Source of the DNA: Collinsella sp.
GTDB taxonomy: Bacteria; Actinomycetota; Coriobacteriia; Coriobacteriales; Coriobacteriaceae
NCBI GenBank assembly: GCA_022745215.1
Contig: JAIIWC010000004.1
Coordinates: forward strand, 1-53,606
Direction of reading: 5' to 3'
Length of the DNA stretch: 53,606 bases
A model generated the notes under the pieces. The model ran no database searches, had not been told where the DNA came from, and was given only the letters and a program-made list of their open reading frames with translations. Positions within the stretch are counted from its first letter, which is position 1. Each line of letters starts with the position of its first letter. The position numbers and the translations under genes were made by a program. Shown piece after piece: positions 16,477 to 25,007 of this stretch.

Positions 16477-17181
16477 GTGAGCTTTATCAATACCATTCGC
16501 GAGGACATCAAGACCGTCCAGGCGCAGGACCCCGCCGCGCAAAACGGCCTGGTCATTTTCCTTTCGTACCCCGGTCTGCATGCCAAGTGGAACCACGTAC
16601 CCGAGCACTGGCTCTGGGAGCACGGTCATCGCTCGCTCGCCCGCGTGCTCTCGCAAATCACCCGCCACATCACCGGCGTCGAGATTCATCCCGCCGCACA
16701 GATCGGCAAGCACTTCTTTATCGACCATGCCATGGGCGTCGTCATCGGCGAGACCACCATCGTGGGCGACAACTGCGTGCTCTACCAGGGCGTCACGCTC
16801 GGCGGTACCGGCAACGAGACCGGCAAACGCCACCCAACGCTCGGCGATAACGTCACCGTGGGCACGGGCGCCAAGGTGCTCGGCAACATCCGCATCGGCA
16901 ACAACGTCAAAATCGGCGGCAACTCGGTTGTCGTCAAGGACGTGCCCGACAACTGCACCGTCGTGGGCGTGCCGGGACGCATCATCAAGCGCAACGGCTG
17001 CCGTGTGTTCGAGGAGAGTTTCGACGCCAAGCAGCATCGCGAGTACATGCCCGATGACGCCGCCGAGCAGTCCGCCCTCAACCGCCAGGGTATCACCGAG
17101 AATGCCCGCCGCGTCAAAGAACTCGAGCGAGAGGTGGCCGAGCTCAAGGCCCTCGTCGCCAAGCTCATGGACGAACGTTAG
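16477..17181 (+). CDS. cysE: Serine O-acetyltransferase
   Basis: A 234-residue left-handed beta-helix enzyme that makes O-acetylserine from serine and acetyl-CoA for cysteine synthesis. The catalytic HFFIDHAMGVVIGETTIVGD segment and several hexapeptide turns are present, and PGRIIKRNG closes the helix. The tail adds about 50 residues ending in a predicted coiled coil (RRVKELEREVAELKALVAKL), common in some cysE groups. GTG 16477 is chosen for the GGAGGG 6 nt upstream. A -10 TATACT lies at 16430-16435. No cysK adjoins it. Confidence 0.93.
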   Translation: MSFINTIREDIKTVQAQDPAAQNGLVIFLSYPGLHAKWNHVPEHWLWEHGHRSLARVLSQITRHITGVEIHPAAQIGKHFFIDHAMGVVIGETTIVGDNCVLYQGVTLGGTGNETGKRHPTLGDNVTVGTGAKVLGNIRIGNNVKIGGNSVVVKDVPDNCTVVGVPGRIIKRNGCRVFEESFDAKQHREYMPDDAAEQSALNRQGITENARRVKELEREVAELKALVAKLMDER

Positions 17182-17222
17182 GAACGCAAGCGGTACAAAA
17201 CAATATCGGCACCGACGCAAAA

Positions 17223-17262
17223 GGCGCGCCAGGGAATCAATCCCCGGCGCGCCATTCCTTTT
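17223..17262 (+). terminator. Terminator after cysE
   Basis: Stem GGCGCGCCaGGG with CCCcGGCGCGCC, then ATTCCTTTT. Confidence 0.8.
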
Positions 17263-17263
17263 G

Positions 17264-17295
17264 ATGTGACATGCGGGACTGTCCCTTTGTCACAT
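17264..17295. repeat. GGGACA-type hairpin
   Basis: ATGTGACA (17264-17271) pairs with TGTCACAT (17288-17295) and encloses GGGAC-t-GTCCC. It touches the stop codon of the leftward ABC gene. Confidence 0.65.
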
Positions 17296-19301
17296 TATGC
17301 GAACTGACTCAGATAGAGGTCGGCGTAAGCACCCTCGGCAGCCAGCAGTTCCTTGTGCGTACCCTGCTCGATGATATTGCCGTGGTCCATGACCAAGATC
17401 AGGTCGGCGTCCACGATCGTCGACAGGCGATGCGCGATCACAAAGCTCGTGCGCCCGCGCATGAGCGCGTCCATGGCGCGGCCGATAGCAAGCTCGGTGC
17501 GCGTGTCCACACTTGAGGTCGCCTCGTCCAGGATGAGAATCGCCGGGTTGTTGAGCAGCACGCGTGCGATGGTTAGCAGCTGACGCTGGCCCTGGCTGAT
17601 GCTTTCGGCATCGTTGGCTACGCGCGTGTCGTAGCCCTGAGGCATGGTGCGCACAAAGAAGTCGACCTGGGCGGCGCGAGCGGCCGCAACAATCTCCTCG
17701 CGCGTTGCCTCGGGGCAGCCGTAGGCGATGTTCTCGGCAATCGTGCCGTCGAACAGCCAGGCGTCCTGTAGCACCATGCCAAACTGCTGTCGCAGCTCGC
17801 CGCGATCCATGCGGCTCGTATCCACGCCGTCGAGCGTAATACGCCCGCCGTCAATCTCGTAGAAGCGCATGAGCAGGTTGATGAGCGTCGTCTTGCCTGC
17901 GCCCGTGGTTCCCACCACGGCAATCTTCTGGCCCGGCTCGGCGGTAAACGACACGTCGCGCATGAGCGGCTTGTCGGGCACATAGCCAAAGCGCACGTGC
18001 TCAAAAGCGACGCGGCCCTCAATGCGACCCGGCAGCTTGGCGGCCTCGTCCGGCAGCGGATCGGCCTCCATCTCGGGCTCATCAAGCAGGTCGAACACGC
18101 GCTCCGCACTCACCAGCGCGCTCTGCAGCGAGTTAAAAGTGAACGACAGCTGCGTCATGGGTTCGGACGCCTCGTAGATAAACTGGAAGAACGCCTGGAA
18201 CACGCCGACGGTCATGTGACCGGCGACCAGCATGCTGCAGCCCACGAGCGCAATCACAATCTGCGCCAGGCGACCGATAAAGCGAACCGCGGGTCCGACG
18301 GCGTTGATCATAAAGTCGGCCTTGGTGCTCACGCGCGCCAGCTCGCCCGAGGCCTCGTGCACCTCGGCAGAGCTCTGGTGCTCGCGGTTGAATGCGCGAA
18401 TCACCAAACGGCCCGAATAGCCTTCCTCGACCGCGCTCGTGATTTTGGACACCCACTCCTGACGCTCGCCCGTCACATCATGCGTACGGCGCGAAACCAC
18501 CTTGGTCACCAGCAGCGACAACGCCGTAAAGAACAAAAAGACGAGTGTGAGCGGCACGCTAAACACGAACATCACGCCCACGGCGCCCACCACGGTGCCG
18601 ATCGACACAAGCAGCTGCAGCAATCCGCGCTGCATGCTCTCGGACATCTTGTCCAAGTCGTTGGTCGCACGGCTGACGACCTCACCGGGACGATGCGCGT
18701 CAAAGAAGGCAAGCGGCAGACGGTTGAGCTTTTGTGCGATGCGGTTGCGTAGACGCAGGTTGAGGCGTTCGGCCACGCTCGACATCAAAAAGCTCTGGAG
18801 CGCATAGAACGAGGCAGCGGCAGTCCAGATCATAAAGTAGACGAAGATGGTCTTGCCGCAGTTCTCCCAGGTGATGTTGAAGGTGGTTCCGTTGGCAAAC
18901 GCCACCTGAATGTGGCCCCACAGCTCATCGATCACGCGGGCGCTATATGCCGGCGCGGCGGTGTTAAAGATGACATAGAACACAATGCTCGCGAACACGA
19001 TATAGAAGCGCCAATGGTCGCCGACGGCCTCGCTCCACAGGCGGCGCACCGTCGCCCAGGTATCCCGGGGCGTCTCGTCCTCTTCTTCGTCGTCCACGTC
19101 GCGCATACGCTCTGCCTCGGCGCGGGCACGCTCGTCCTCGGCACGCTCGTTTTCCTCGTAAAGCGCTTGACGACGAGCCTCGCGCCCGGCCGCCGCCTTG
19201 GCGGCGTCATCCAGCTCGGTCGACGTGACAGCCGTTTCCTCGACCAGCCCCGCGGCAACGGCGTCATCAACGCCGCCCTGCTTCTCGAGCTCCTCGGTCA
19301 T
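17295..19301 (-). CDS. ABC exporter half-transporter, catalytic-site subunit (marR operon)
   Basis: A 668-residue permease-ATPase fusion. About 85 N-terminal residues are charged and coiled-coil-like (rich in E, R, A and D), an extension not seen in the partner. Six membrane segments follow, then an ATPase with Walker A GTTGAGKTT, altered signature ISQGQRQ, intact Walker B ILILDEATSS and H-loop VIAHRLS. ATG 19301 starts 1 nt after the upstream stop with GGGAGG 8 nt ahead; GTG 19310 is less likely. With the upstream gene it should form a heterodimeric exporter. Substrate unknown. Confidence 0.92.
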   Translation of the reverse strand: MTEELEKQGGVDDAVAAGLVEETAVTSTELDDAAKAAAGREARRQALYEENERAEDERARAEAERMRDVDDEEEDETPRDTWATVRRLWSEAVGDHWRFYIVFASIVFYVIFNTAAPAYSARVIDELWGHIQVAFANGTTFNITWENCGKTIFVYFMIWTAAASFYALQSFLMSSVAERLNLRLRNRIAQKLNRLPLAFFDAHRPGEVVSRATNDLDKMSESMQRGLLQLLVSIGTVVGAVGVMFVFSVPLTLVFLFFTALSLLVTKVVSRRTHDVTGERQEWVSKITSAVEEGYSGRLVIRAFNREHQSSAEVHEASGELARVSTKADFMINAVGPAVRFIGRLAQIVIALVGCSMLVAGHMTVGVFQAFFQFIYEASEPMTQLSFTFNSLQSALVSAERVFDLLDEPEMEADPLPDEAAKLPGRIEGRVAFEHVRFGYVPDKPLMRDVSFTAEPGQKIAVVGTTGAGKTTLINLLMRFYEIDGGRITLDGVDTSRMDRGELRQQFGMVLQDAWLFDGTIAENIAYGCPEATREEIVAAARAAQVDFFVRTMPQGYDTRVANDAESISQGQRQLLTIARVLLNNPAILILDEATSSVDTRTELAIGRAMDALMRGRTSFVIAHRLSTIVDADLILVMDHGNIIEQGTHKELLAAEGAYADLYLSQFA

Positions 19302-19302
19302 G

Positions 19303-21027
19303 CTACTCACCTCCCTTCATCTGCGACTCCGCGATGGCGCGGTACACCTCGCAGGTTTCCATAAGCTCGCCATGCGTGCCCAGGCCCACGACCTCGCCAT
19401 CCTTGAGCACGACAATCTGGTCGGCGTGCAGAATCGTCGAGATGCGCTGCGCGATGATGAGCACCGCGGCGTCGCGCGTCTCGTCCTGCAGCGCATGGCG
19501 CAGGGCGGCATCGGTCTTAAAGTCCAGAGCAGAAAAACTGTCGTCGAAGATATACAGGTCGGCGCGCTTCATGAGCGCGCGAGCAATGGCCAGGCGCTGG
19601 CGCTGGCCGCCCGAAAAGTTCGTACCGCCCTGGGCAACCGGGGTATCGAGCCCCTGCGGCTGATCGAGCACAAAGGTGCTCTGGGCAACCTGCAGCGCAT
19701 GGAGCATGTCCGCCTCGGTCGCGTCCTCGTTGCCAAAGCGCAGATTGCTTGCCACGGTACCCGAGAACAGCCACGCCTTCTGCGGCACATAGGCGATGCG
19801 CCCGCGAATCTCGTCTTGCGAAAGGTCGCGCAGGTCAACACCGTCCAGGCGAATGGCGCCCTTCGTGGCATCGTGAAAACGCAGCAAGAGCTTTGCCACC
19901 GTCGACTTACCCGAACCGGTCGAGCCCACGATCGCGGTGGTCTGCCCGCGACGACAGGCAAAGCTCAGATCGCACAGGGTGTCCTCGTCGGCATCGTCAA
20001 AGCGAAACGACATGTGATCGAACACGGCGACCGCATCGGCCCCGTCCTTTGAGTCGGACGCGGCCGCATCGAGCGTACGCTGGCCATCGACGATGCTCGG
20101 CTTAATCTCCAGCACCTGCTGTGCGCGGTTCAGACATGCGGCGGCACGCGGAAGCGTCAGCACCACCATCTGGGCCATCATCACAAAGAACAGGATCAGA
20201 AGCGCGTACTCCAGCACCGCCGAGATGCTCGCGATCTGCATGGCGTGGGCGCCCACGCGGTTGCCGCCCACCCACAGTACCGCCACCTCGGCGATATTCA
20301 TCAGAAAGAAGGTGGAGCTGTCGAGGCCCACAAACAGATGGTTGACTTTGATGGCGTTGGCGGCGTAGTCGCTAAACACCTCGTCCAGGCGCTGTTCCTC
20401 ACGACGCTCCTTGTTAAACGCACGGATGACGCGCACGCCCACGATGTTTTCGCGCAGCACCACGTTCATGCGGTCGATAAAGCTCTGCAAGCGCATAAAA
20501 ATCGGAGCCGCGTTGGCAACCGTAAAGACCGCCGCAACCAGCACGATCGCAACCACGACGCCCAGAAGCATGCCCATGGCCGGATCGATGAACCAGGCGA
20601 AGATGATGCCTGCCACCGCCAGGAACGGCACCGGCAGCACCAGCTGAATGGTCTGCAGAATCGCCTGCTGAATCACGTTGATGTCGTTGAGCGAGCGCGT
20701 GATCATCGAACCCGTGCCAAAGCGCTCAAAGTCACTGGCAGACAGCTCGAGCGACTTGTCGTAGACGGCATTGCGGATATCGCAGGCCACGTTGGCGGCC
20801 AGGCGCGCCGAAAGATAGCAGCCCAACACCGCGCCGCCGCTGGCCATGCCGGTCGCGATAAGCATGTAGAGACCGTTGCGCAAAATGTAGTCGACATCGC
20901 CCGTGGTGATACCGGTGTTGACCATGTTCGCCAACATCGTGGGTACCAGCAGTGTGCCAACGTTGTCGATTAGCAGCACCAACAACGTCACCGCGACAAG
21001 CCTGCGATACGGCTTCATAAACCTCAT
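19303..21027 (-). CDS. ABC exporter half-transporter, degenerate-site subunit (marR operon)
   Basis: A 574-residue partner: six-helix membrane domain, Walker A GSTGSGKST, canonical signature NFSGGQRQR, but Walker B with Asp (LYIFDDSFS) and Gln for the H-loop His (IIAQRIST). This is the same split of functions as in the pair at 2814-6530. ATG 21027 shares one base with the marR stop (TAATG), implying translational coupling; GTG 21039 is the alternative start. Confidence 0.9.
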   Translation of the reverse strand: MRFMKPYRRLVAVTLLVLLIDNVGTLLVPTMLANMVNTGITTGDVDYILRNGLYMLIATGMASGGAVLGCYLSARLAANVACDIRNAVYDKSLELSASDFERFGTGSMITRSLNDINVIQQAILQTIQLVLPVPFLAVAGIIFAWFIDPAMGMLLGVVVAIVLVAAVFTVANAAPIFMRLQSFIDRMNVVLRENIVGVRVIRAFNKERREEQRLDEVFSDYAANAIKVNHLFVGLDSSTFFLMNIAEVAVLWVGGNRVGAHAMQIASISAVLEYALLILFFVMMAQMVVLTLPRAAACLNRAQQVLEIKPSIVDGQRTLDAAASDSKDGADAVAVFDHMSFRFDDADEDTLCDLSFACRRGQTTAIVGSTGSGKSTVAKLLLRFHDATKGAIRLDGVDLRDLSQDEIRGRIAYVPQKAWLFSGTVASNLRFGNEDATEADMLHALQVAQSTFVLDQPQGLDTPVAQGGTNFSGGQRQRLAIARALMKRADLYIFDDSFSALDFKTDAALRHALQDETRDAAVLIIAQRISTILHADQIVVLKDGEVVGLGTHGELMETCEVYRAIAESQMKGGE

Positions 21028-21527
21028 TAAGAGTCGCACGACTCCCCCTCACCTTGATTCTCGGCCTGGCTCTCGGCAGCGATATGCTGCTTAAAGGCAT
21101 CGCACTCATCGCCGAGCGCATGGGAAAATTTTCCGATTAGGCGCATGATTTCGCGTTGCTCACACGGCTCAAGCGCGCCAAAGGCTCGCTGCTCGGCCTT
21201 GAGTGCCGGCAGCGCATAACGCTCGGCAAACCGCATGCCCGCTTCGGTCAAACGCACAACCTTGTTCTTACGGCTGCCTTCGGCAAACTCCAACGTTGCA
21301 AAGTCCCGCGCCGTCAAGGTTTTAATGGCCGAGTTGATGGTCTGCTTGCTGTAGAACCATTCGCTCGTCAGGCGGCTTACGGCAATACTGCCGCCCGCCG
21401 TGCTGGTATCGACGAGCATCCAGTAAGCGCAGTCCGAAAGACCGCAGGCGCGCGAGAACTCCGAATAGATATGGTCGAGTCCATTGAGCAACCGGTCGAA
21501 GTCGACCAGCGTAACCGCACTATTCAT
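21027..21527 (-). CDS. MarR-family transcriptional regulator
   Basis: A 166-residue winged-helix regulator. The recognition region SRLTSEWFYSKQTINSAIKTLTARDFATLEF (HTH near residues 52-80) is followed by the wing (EGSRKNKVVRLTEAG) and a C-terminal dimerisation helix. It is the first gene of an operon with the two ABC exporter genes and probably represses them until a toxic ligand binds. The leader carries two near-identical operator-like repeats. Confidence 0.9.
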   Translation of the reverse strand: MNSAVTLVDFDRLLNGLDHIYSEFSRACGLSDCAYWMLVDTSTAGGSIAVSRLTSEWFYSKQTINSAIKTLTARDFATLEFAEGSRKNKVVRLTEAGMRFAERYALPALKAEQRAFGALEPCEQREIMRLIGKFSHALGDECDAFKQHIAAESQAENQGEGESCDS

Positions 21528-21541
21528 CTATCCCACCATTC

Positions 21542-21603
21542 GATTGTCCGATTTTTGACCAATTTTGTGTCTCTAGATTAGTCCGAGTTTTGACTATCGT
21601 CAA
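21542..21603 (-). promoter_or_regulatory. Promoter and direct-repeat operators of the marR operon
   Basis: Leftward -35 TTGACG (21603-21598) and -10 TAATCT (21580-21575) with a 17-bp spacer. Two copies of GATT(A)GTCCGAnTTTTGAC lie at 21576-21594 and 21542-21559; the first fills the core promoter and the second lies just downstream. This fits autorepression by the MarR protein. Confidence 0.65.
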
Positions 21604-21646
21604 CAGGCTCTCCGCAAATGCCTGCACTTTTATGGCCTATCGGCAG

Positions 21647-21682
21647 AAAAAGACCGCCGGCGCGGGGGCGGCGCCAGCGGTC
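21647..21682 (-). terminator. Terminator after the 96-residue gene
   Basis: Stem GACCGCTGGCGC... pairing with ...GCGCCGGCGGTC, followed leftward by TTTTT. Confidence 0.8.
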
Positions 21683-21708
21683 ACGTGAAAATCGGGTTTT
21701 ATTGCCTG

Positions 21709-21999
21709 TTAGGCGGCGACGGCCTCATAGACCGTAGCGCCCGAGAAGCTGTCATGCAGGCTCTTGCCGGCAATCCACGGCAGCTCGACAACCTCGCAGA
21801 CCGTGTTGACCAGCTCGGAGCAGTCAGTAAAGTGGCCCTTGTCGTTGAGGGCCTCGCAATCCTGAACACGCCAATAGCCATCGGTGTGCGTGATGTAGTA
21901 CTCGTGATCGTCAATCGTCACAAAAGCGCGCGTCTTAGAACGCAGCAGCTTCAGAAATCCTTCGAAGTCGGTCTCGACGACATCTCCAGCCTGGAACAT
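21709..21999 (-). CDS. Small hypothetical protein, 96 residues
   Basis: I do not recognise the family. The product is acidic and soluble, with a pattern of short strands (GDVVETDFEGFLKLL, AFVTIDDHEYYITHTDGYWRVQDC) that suggests a small beta-rich fold; no membrane segment or signal is visible. It is likely real: ATG 21999 has AGGAGG 8 nt upstream and a strong terminator follows. It stands alone and is divergent from the nitroreductase gene across 294 bp, in which I see no other gene. Confidence 0.75.
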   Translation of the reverse strand: MFQAGDVVETDFEGFLKLLRSKTRAFVTIDDHEYYITHTDGYWRVQDCEALNDKGHFTDCSELVNTVCEVVELPWIAGKSLHDSFSGATVYEAVAA

Positions 22000-22293
22000 G
22001 ATGTTACCTCCTGGCCCGGCGCCACCACGGCGCATTGATAAACGTTGGCACTCCTTTAGTAAAACCTTTATCAGAGGTTATGCGTTCGTCATTTAGGCAA
22101 GTGGTAAAAAACCGCAGGGTAGACGGGATAAAACGTTTAACCATCCCATTTGTTTGTCACATTCTGAAGGTACTTTTATGCAAACCTACTTTCCCAATTG
22201 GAATCTATCCTTTTGGCCGGGCAATTGACCGTCTATCGTTTGAGCCCGACGGGTATGAACGGGGCATCTGCAACGCCACCGCAAGGAGACACC

Positions 22294-22815
22294 ATGGAGA
22301 CTATCGAAGCGCTCATCCACCGCCGCAGCTGCCGCAAATACAGCGATCGTCCCGTCGAGGCCGAAAAGCTTGCACGTATTATCGAAGCCGGCCAATATGC
22401 ACCGAGCGGCATGGGCCGCCAGCCGGTGACGTTTGTCGCCGTCACCGACCCCGCGACCGTCGAGCGTCTCTCACAGCTCAACGCCCAGGTCATGGGCGGC
22501 AACAGTGACCCCTTCTATGGCGCCAAGACCGTTGTGGTGGTGCTGGTTGACCGCAGCGTGCCCACGCATCTGGAAGACGGCTCGCTCGCCATGGGCAATT
22601 TGCTCAACGCCGCCTATGCACTGGGTGTCGATTCGTGCTGGATTCACCGCGCGCATGAGGTCTTTGACTCGCCCGAGGGCCTGGAGCTGCTGGCCAGCTG
22701 GGGCCTGCCCGCCGACGGCAGCCTGCGCGGTGTCGGTCACTGCATTCTGGGCTATGCCGAGGACACGCTACCCGAGCCCAAACCCCGCCGCGACAACGTG
22801 GTGTATGTAAAGTAA
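22294..22815 (+). CDS. Nitroreductase family protein
   Basis: A 173-residue FMN-dependent oxidoreductase of the small nitroreductase type, close to the usual length. The N-terminal IEALIHRRSCRKYSDRPVE binds FMN phosphate through the Arg-Arg-Ser-Cys-Arg cluster, APSGMGRQP is the conserved turn, and the C-terminal ILGYAED block matches the family end. It would reduce nitro or quinone-like compounds with NAD(P)H; the natural substrate is unknown. ATG 22294 has AAGGAG 7 nt upstream. Confidence 0.9.
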   Translation: METIEALIHRRSCRKYSDRPVEAEKLARIIEAGQYAPSGMGRQPVTFVAVTDPATVERLSQLNAQVMGGNSDPFYGAKTVVVVLVDRSVPTHLEDGSLAMGNLLNAAYALGVDSCWIHRAHEVFDSPEGLELLASWGLPADGSLRGVGHCILGYAEDTLPEPKPRRDNVVYVK

Positions 22816-22820
22816 TTAGT

Positions 22821-22844
22821 TCCGCCGTTCTAACGAACGGCGGA
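22821..22844. terminator. Hairpin between convergent genes
   Basis: Perfect 10-bp stem TCCGCCGTTC with loop TAAC between the nitroreductase gene and the convergent membrane protein gene. There is no T-run, so termination is only presumed. Confidence 0.4.
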
Positions 22845-22856
22845 CCCGCTCGCAAC

Positions 22857-23432
22857 TTATCTTGCCGATGGAGTTGTCGTCGTTTCGTTCGTTTGAGTCG
22901 TTTCGGCGTCGTCGCCCTGTTCACCCTCGTCCTTTTGCGCATCGGCGATGGTGGAGGCCGCCGCAACGATACCGCGCTGGGGCGCGACGCCCGTCTGGGT
23001 CTGAGCGCCCTCGACAACTTCTGTGCCTGCATGCGCGAGCTCGGGCGATTTAAACACTGCGTCCAAGTTGGCGCCGCCGCCGGCGTAGCCAAGCGCAGCG
23101 AGTGCGATGACGATCACTGCAACGATGACCGCGATCGGAACATAACGATGCCAACCAGCCGGATTGAGTCCGCTGCGACGAGCCGCCCCGCGGCTGATGT
23201 AACCGAGCGTTCCGTCGTGCTTGAGCTTTGAGCCCACCACGCGTTTGCGGCCCCACAACGAGGACTCTGCCTGCATGGCCAAGCGGGCGCTTGCCGAAGG
23301 ATAGCCGTATTTAGTGCGTTTGAACGAGCCATCAAACCCCGAGGCGTGTTTGCCCCACGTCACCGATGTTGTGCGTCGGTTGACCGGCGCGGCACTCCGC
23401 CTTCTGCGGCTCGGTTTTGTAGTCTCAGCCAT
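22857..23432 (-). CDS. Hypothetical single-pass membrane protein
   Basis: A 191-residue protein without a recognised family. Residues 1-95 are very basic (RRRRSAAPVNRR), with short Ser/Gly-rich stretches such as GKHASGFDGSFKR and GTLGYISRGAARRSG. One membrane segment lies at about residues 98-120 (VPIAVIVAVIVIALAALGY). The C-terminal 70 residues are acidic and Thr-rich, ending in ETTQTNETTTTPSA, and look unstructured. By charge, the basic part should be cytoplasmic and the tail outside. ATG 23432 is chosen; the ribosome site is weak. Confidence 0.7.
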   Translation of the reverse strand: MAETTKPSRRRRSAAPVNRRTTSVTWGKHASGFDGSFKRTKYGYPSASARLAMQAESSLWGRKRVVGSKLKHDGTLGYISRGAARRSGLNPAGWHRYVPIAVIVAVIVIALAALGYAGGGANLDAVFKSPELAHAGTEVVEGAQTQTGVAPQRGIVAAASTIADAQKDEGEQGDDAETTQTNETTTTPSAR

Positions 23433-23516
23433 ACGCCCCCGCACGCCGTAACCAAATCGAAACAATAACGCTTTGGACTGTAGCACACGCGTCGCGCGCG
23501 GTCACGGGCGCCTCGC

Positions 23517-24734
23517 TCAACGGTCATCGTCCTTCAGCAAGCGCCACAGCGTTGTTCGGCTTATGTCCAGCACCTCCGCCGCACGGGTTCGGTTGCCGTG
23601 GAGATGATCTACAACCAGATGTGCGATATCTCGCTCGGTATCGGCCAGCGGTCGCAGGATATACAGGTCGCTTTCGAGTGTCGGGGCGCCAAAGGTTGCG
23701 GTCTTAATCACGTCCTCTTGGGCGAGCACTTCCTCCGCCACAGCGCGGTCCACCGTGCCCGCCCCCACCAATATATACAGTCGTTCCGAGACCTCGCGGA
23801 GCTGCAGATAATTGCGCGGCCAGCGGTAAGCATCGAGCGCCTTCGTCGCCGCGGCAGACAGCGTGGGCGCTGCCGTCCCAAATGCATCGGCGAGATATTC
23901 CAAATAGCGCGCAACCTTCGTCGACGCGGCTCCCTGCTCGGCGATTGCCGGCGCCACGCCCACCGCACAGGCGAAGCGCTCGGTCACAAAGGCGGCTTGA
24001 TCACTTTCGCTGCCACCCGGCATGTCATTCGCCGTCAGCACCACATGGCAGCGCGTCGCCAACGCGGTGTCGGCCATCGTGGAAACGAGCTCGCGAAGGC
24101 GCTGGGGGCCAACCGCATTCCAGCCCGCAATGCAAAGTGTCAGCCCCGTTTGGAACAGCGGCGATTCGGCGCTTTTGAGCACGTGGCGCCAGCCGCGATC
24201 GGTGAGCTCATCGAGCGCAACGGCAACAAAGGGCTGATCGGCAAAAGGGCCATCCAGATAGAGGCGCTTGGCAATCTCGACCTGGCCCGCGCCCAGCTCG
24301 CCCTCGAGCATAAGGGGCACACCGCGCGCGTAGCTCTCGGCGACCGGCGCAGCCACCGAGGCCGCCCCCTCAACGATGCCGTACGCGCTCGATTCGTAGC
24401 GGGCCTCAACTTCGTCGGCGTTGAGCCACTCGATGCCCGCATGTGCCGCGGCGCCGCGCACCTCGCGGACCACGACGACCCAAAGGCCCCCGCCCTCTTT
24501 GTCGGTGGGGCGAACGGTCAGGCTCAGGCGCGTACCCGCACGCCCCATAACCAGACGCGCGCCGTCTCCTATACGGTCGAGGCGCTCAGCGACAAAAGCC
24601 GCCACATCCCGCTCAAGCGCCGCGTCATTCATGGTCGAAATCGCGACGTCCCCACGCGCATCGATTGCCAATGCCGAGGCCCCGGCAGCAGCCAGGGCCT
24701 CGGTCAAGATGTTCAGCTTGGCATCGCTATTCAT
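23517..24734 (-). CDS. Fis-type regulator with degenerate sigma-54 activator domain
   Basis: A 405-residue regulator. Residues 1-120 resemble a sensor region. Residues 125-330 align with the AAA+ domain of sigma-54 activators, but the Walker A Lys is replaced by Gln (GELGAGQVE, 145-153), no GAFTGA loop is visible, and no clear Walker B is seen; sensor-like VVLTANDM and YRWPRNYLQLREV remain. The C-terminus is a Fis-type helix-turn-helix (NRTRAAEVLDISRTTLWRLL). It probably binds DNA without acting as a sigma-54 ATPase. ATG 24734 has AGGGG 6 nt upstream. Target unknown. Confidence 0.8.
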   Translation of the reverse strand: MNSDAKLNILTEALAAAGASALAIDARGDVAISTMNDAALERDVAAFVAERLDRIGDGARLVMGRAGTRLSLTVRPTDKEGGGLWVVVVREVRGAAAHAGIEWLNADEVEARYESSAYGIVEGAASVAAPVAESYARGVPLMLEGELGAGQVEIAKRLYLDGPFADQPFVAVALDELTDRGWRHVLKSAESPLFQTGLTLCIAGWNAVGPQRLRELVSTMADTALATRCHVVLTANDMPGGSESDQAAFVTERFACAVGVAPAIAEQGAASTKVARYLEYLADAFGTAAPTLSAAATKALDAYRWPRNYLQLREVSERLYILVGAGTVDRAVAEEVLAQEDVIKTATFGAPTLESDLYILRPLADTERDIAHLVVDHLHGNRTRAAEVLDISRTTLWRLLKDDDR

Positions 24735-24880
24735 GATTTGCCCCTGTCCGCGGCGACGCGCAACCGCCGACGGTCGCACGACCGAGTGTTTCAAAATTGA
24801 ACGATATTGCTCACCAAACACTATAGGGCAGAAAGCGCCGTCCTGCGAGTATAGGTGTTGCCCCGCATCGCCATCCTGGC

Positions 24881-24951
24881 GGGGCGATAAGAGCTCTTCG
24901 GGACTTATAAACCTGCGGACAAGCCATACCCGCAAGAGCTCCTATCGCTCC
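24881..24951. repeat. Hairpin with GGGAC in the loop
   Basis: Arms 24881-24898 and 24934-24951 match at 16 of 18 positions (GGGGCGATAAGAGCTCTT), extended by CGGG/CCCG. It lies in the gap 24735-25007 between the Fis-type regulator and the yeiH-type gene; no other feature is seen there. Confidence 0.65.
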
Positions 24952-25007
24952 ACCGCAGGCTTGCGCTCACCAGCAACCAGCAACCAGCACGCGAATAAGC
25001 TACTTCT

